A DNA stretch of 7,679 nucleotides from NCBI GenBank assembly GCA_002383665.1, contig DFZI01000036.1:13209-20887 (forward strand), read 5' to 3'. Positions 6,485 to 7,679 of this stretch are shown one piece after another. The stretch's first letter is position 1. Every line of letters starts with the position of its first letter. Made by a program: the position numbers and the translations under genes. A model generated the notes under the pieces. It had not been told where the DNA came from. It was given only the letters and a program-made list of their open reading frames with translations, and ran no database searches. This DNA comes from Dehalococcoidia bacterium UBA4060. Its GTDB lineage: Bacteria > Chloroflexota > Dehalococcoidia > GIF9 > UBA5629.

Positions 6485-6514
6485 AAGAACAAAAGTTACA
6501 TATTTAATGCGCTG

Positions 6515-7342
6515 TCAGCTTTTACTTATAGCAAGTATTTTATATTTCAGGACTCCTGACGGTGCATTTACCTCGAATACTGTTCCAACTTCTTTATTAA
6601 ACAGTGCCTGCCCCATGGGTGAAACAATTGATATTCGCCCCTGCGTGATATTGGCCTCTTTTGGCCCAACCAGCGTATAGGCAATTCTTTCTCCGGAGTG
6701 TGTGTCAAAAATAGTTGCTGTATCTCCGATTGATATTCTTAAACCCTGAACATCAGCCGATTCTACGATTTTGGCCCTTTTAAGAGTATTTTCGATATCT
6801 CTTATCTGTCCTTCGAGATGGCCTTGTTTTTCCCGTGCAGCTTCCAGCGGGGCATTTTCTCTGAAGTCCTTATCCGCAGCGGCCCTGCGTATCTCCTCAA
6901 CTATTTTAGGCCTTTCCTCTTTTAGTGAAGCAAGCTTCCGTTCCAATTCTTCATATCCTTGCGTGGTGATAATAATGCGATCTTCACTCTTGCGGGCAAC
7001 AGTATTGGAATTCTTATTTGGTAGTTTTTTTACTCTGATATGAGCACTCAGGTTGGACACTGTTCCACCGCATTTGTGTGCATATGCCAAGAAAACCTTT
7101 ACAATATTCAGGTGTTGGACAGATTTGGTAGTGGGAGTAATAAATTGGTCACAGTAGTTCGCTATTTCCTGGCCGGTCAGAGAGGCAACCTGCCTTTCTT
7201 CGCCGTACCACGTGATAAACTTGAAAATTTCCTGGTTACTTTCCGAAGCCTGTGCACTGGATATTGTAGATAAATACAGGTTGGCCATTTCACCCAGGGT
7301 TACTGCGGGGTCAAGATTTTGAGGTTTATGTTTTGAGGACAT
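6515..7342 (-). CDS. GreA-type transcript cleavage factor with N-terminal recombinase-like core-binding domain
   Basis: This 275-residue protein is far longer than normal GreA (about 158). Residues ~122-275 form a full GreA. ITTQGYEELERKL (125-137) opens the coiled coil. The tip reads DKDFRENAPLEAAREKQG (157-174), where D159 and E162 match the two acidic residues that GreA inserts into the polymerase secondary channel. The FKBP-like C-terminal domain shows SIGDTATI (204-211), LVGPKEA (224-230), ISIVSPMGQALFNKEVG (237-253) and NAPSGVLKYKIL (259-270). GreA rescues backtracked RNA polymerase by stimulating RNA cleavage. Residues ~15-106 resemble the SAM-like N-terminal domain of XerC-type tyrosine recombinases (FKFITWYGEER, LTGQEIANYC, VKVFLAYAHK), but no catalytic recombinase domain follows. 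The ATG start is firm because TAG closes the frame two codons upstream. It lacks a Shine-Dalgarno sequence. The GreA part is certain; the N-terminal assignment is moderate. Confidence 0.9.
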   Translation of the reverse strand: MSSKHKPQNLDPAVTLGEMANLYLSTISSAQASESNQEIFKFITWYGEERQVASLTGQEIANYCDQFITPTTKSVQHLNIVKVFLAYAHKCGGTVSNLSAHIRVKKLPNKNSNTVARKSEDRIIITTQGYEELERKLASLKEERPKIVEEIRRAAADKDFRENAPLEAAREKQGHLEGQIRDIENTLKRAKIVESADVQGLRISIGDTATIFDTHSGERIAYTLVGPKEANITQGRISIVSPMGQALFNKEVGTVFEVNAPSGVLKYKILAISKS

Positions 7343-7362
7343 ATTTTGCTAAGCCAATAAAT

Positions 7363-7390
7363 ATTAAATCAACGCAGTTACCATTGTCAA
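7363..7390 (-). promoter_or_regulatory. Promoter of the greA-like gene
   Basis: Read leftward: a perfect -35 TTGACA (7390-7385), a 16-nt spacer, then -10 TTTAAT (7368-7363) preceded by TG (TGATTTAAT, extended -10). An alternative register, TAATAT with an 18-nt spacer, is also possible. The predicted start site is near 7356, only about 13 nt before the ATG. This agrees with the lack of a ribosome binding site in front of that gene. Confidence 0.65.
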
Positions 7391-7679
7391 TAATAAATAG
7401 GTCACCTCAATCCGTGGATTTTCAAAATTTTTTAGAAAAACGAGGTAGAATGAAGGCTCAAACCGTGTGGTTTATTGCCGGCAAAACAAAAATGTCCAGG
7501 TTTTTGCCATTCAGCTACTCTTTCAGCCTGGTTAACTCACTTTAAACAGGCCTGCCGGCAACAAAAGGCAAAGAGTTCCCCCACTATGCACATAGGCTAA
7601 CCAGAATAAATATGTGGATTTAACTTCAGCCAGGTGGGTTTAAGGCTAATATCCTCTGGTAAGCTGGCCCAATTAACAT
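7391..7679. other. Non-coding stretch with several inverted repeats
   Basis: No convincing gene is seen on either strand. TTGCCGGCA (7475-7483) can pair with TGCCGGCAA (7553-7561), each also being nearly self-palindromic and followed by a similar ACAAAA stretch. Inside this, GCCTGGTTAA (7526-7535) pairs with TTAAACAGGC (7542-7551) at 9 of 10 positions around a 6-nt loop. A competing 7-bp stem joins GGCAAAA (7480-7486) to TTTTGCC (7502-7508). No T-run follows any of these. The stretch could be a structured RNA, the end of an upstream transcript, a small degenerate repeat element or chance. Confidence 0.35.

Noticed and set aside
6515..7342. Integrase or mobile element suggested by the recombinase-like N-terminal domain
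   Set aside because: There is no catalytic recombinase domain, no attachment-site repeats and no other mobile-element genes; the rest of the protein is GreA.
7597..7677. Open frame at the window edge on the minus strand, possibly the tail of an upstream gene (ends LNPHIYSG)
   Set aside because: Only about 26 residues are visible with no recognisable family; a second frame ending at 7626 is equally possible, so it cannot be supported.
258..7679. tRNA, rRNA or CRISPR arrays
   Set aside because: No cloverleaf-like sequence, rRNA segment or regularly spaced repeat was found by reading the intergenic stretches, all of which are short except the right end.

Overview
The window looks like a chromosomal segment from a bacterium of the phylum Chloroflexota, probably a fatty-acid-degrading lineage related to Dehalococcoidia. 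This is an inference from gene order (rpsB-tsf-pyrH-frr...cdsA), a short-form EF-Ts of 167 residues, and beta-oxidation genes on both sides of a housekeeping operon. No 16S or other taxonomic marker is present to settle it.

Layout, left to right. Positions 1-257 (+) hold the C-terminal end of a 3-hydroxyacyl-CoA dehydrogenase that enters from outside the window. It converges on a leftward operon whose genes, in transcription order, are rpsB (3849-3082), tsf (3020-2517), pyrH (2514-1777), frr (1780-1223) and cdsA (1117-317). These encode ribosomal protein S2, elongation factor Ts, UMP kinase, ribosome recycling factor and phosphatidate cytidylyltransferase. A good sigma-70-like promoter with an extended -10 lies upstream of rpsB (3903-3931). 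rpsB, tsf and pyrH all appear to start with TTG. uppS, often found between frr and cdsA, is absent: only 105 bp separate them.

Upstream of the rpsB promoter, a strong hairpin at 3951-3991 terminates a second leftward unit of two acyl-CoA dehydrogenase genes (6355-5171, then 5136-4006). The first-transcribed protein keeps a helix-G glutamate (E247, in an FER motif). The second lacks a glutamate at both known catalytic-base positions and also lacks the usual flavin motif of the middle domain. This suggests a heteromeric alpha2-beta2 enzyme resembling the FadE26-FadE27 type, with one catalytic and one structural subunit.

Farther right, 7342-6515 (-) encodes an unusual 275-residue protein. Its C-terminal ~155 residues are a complete GreA-type transcript cleavage factor with the acidic tip residues retained. 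Its N-terminal ~105 residues resemble the SAM-like core-binding domain of tyrosine recombinases. It has its own promoter (7363-7390), which predicts a leader of only about 13 nt. The remaining ~290 bases hold no convincing gene but contain several inverted repeats.

The rpsB operon is ordinary core biology (translation, UMP supply, phospholipid precursor). The most interesting items are the recombinase-domain/GreA fusion, the acyl-CoA dehydrogenase pair and the run of TTG starts. I did not find mobile elements, CRISPR arrays, tRNAs or rRNAs.
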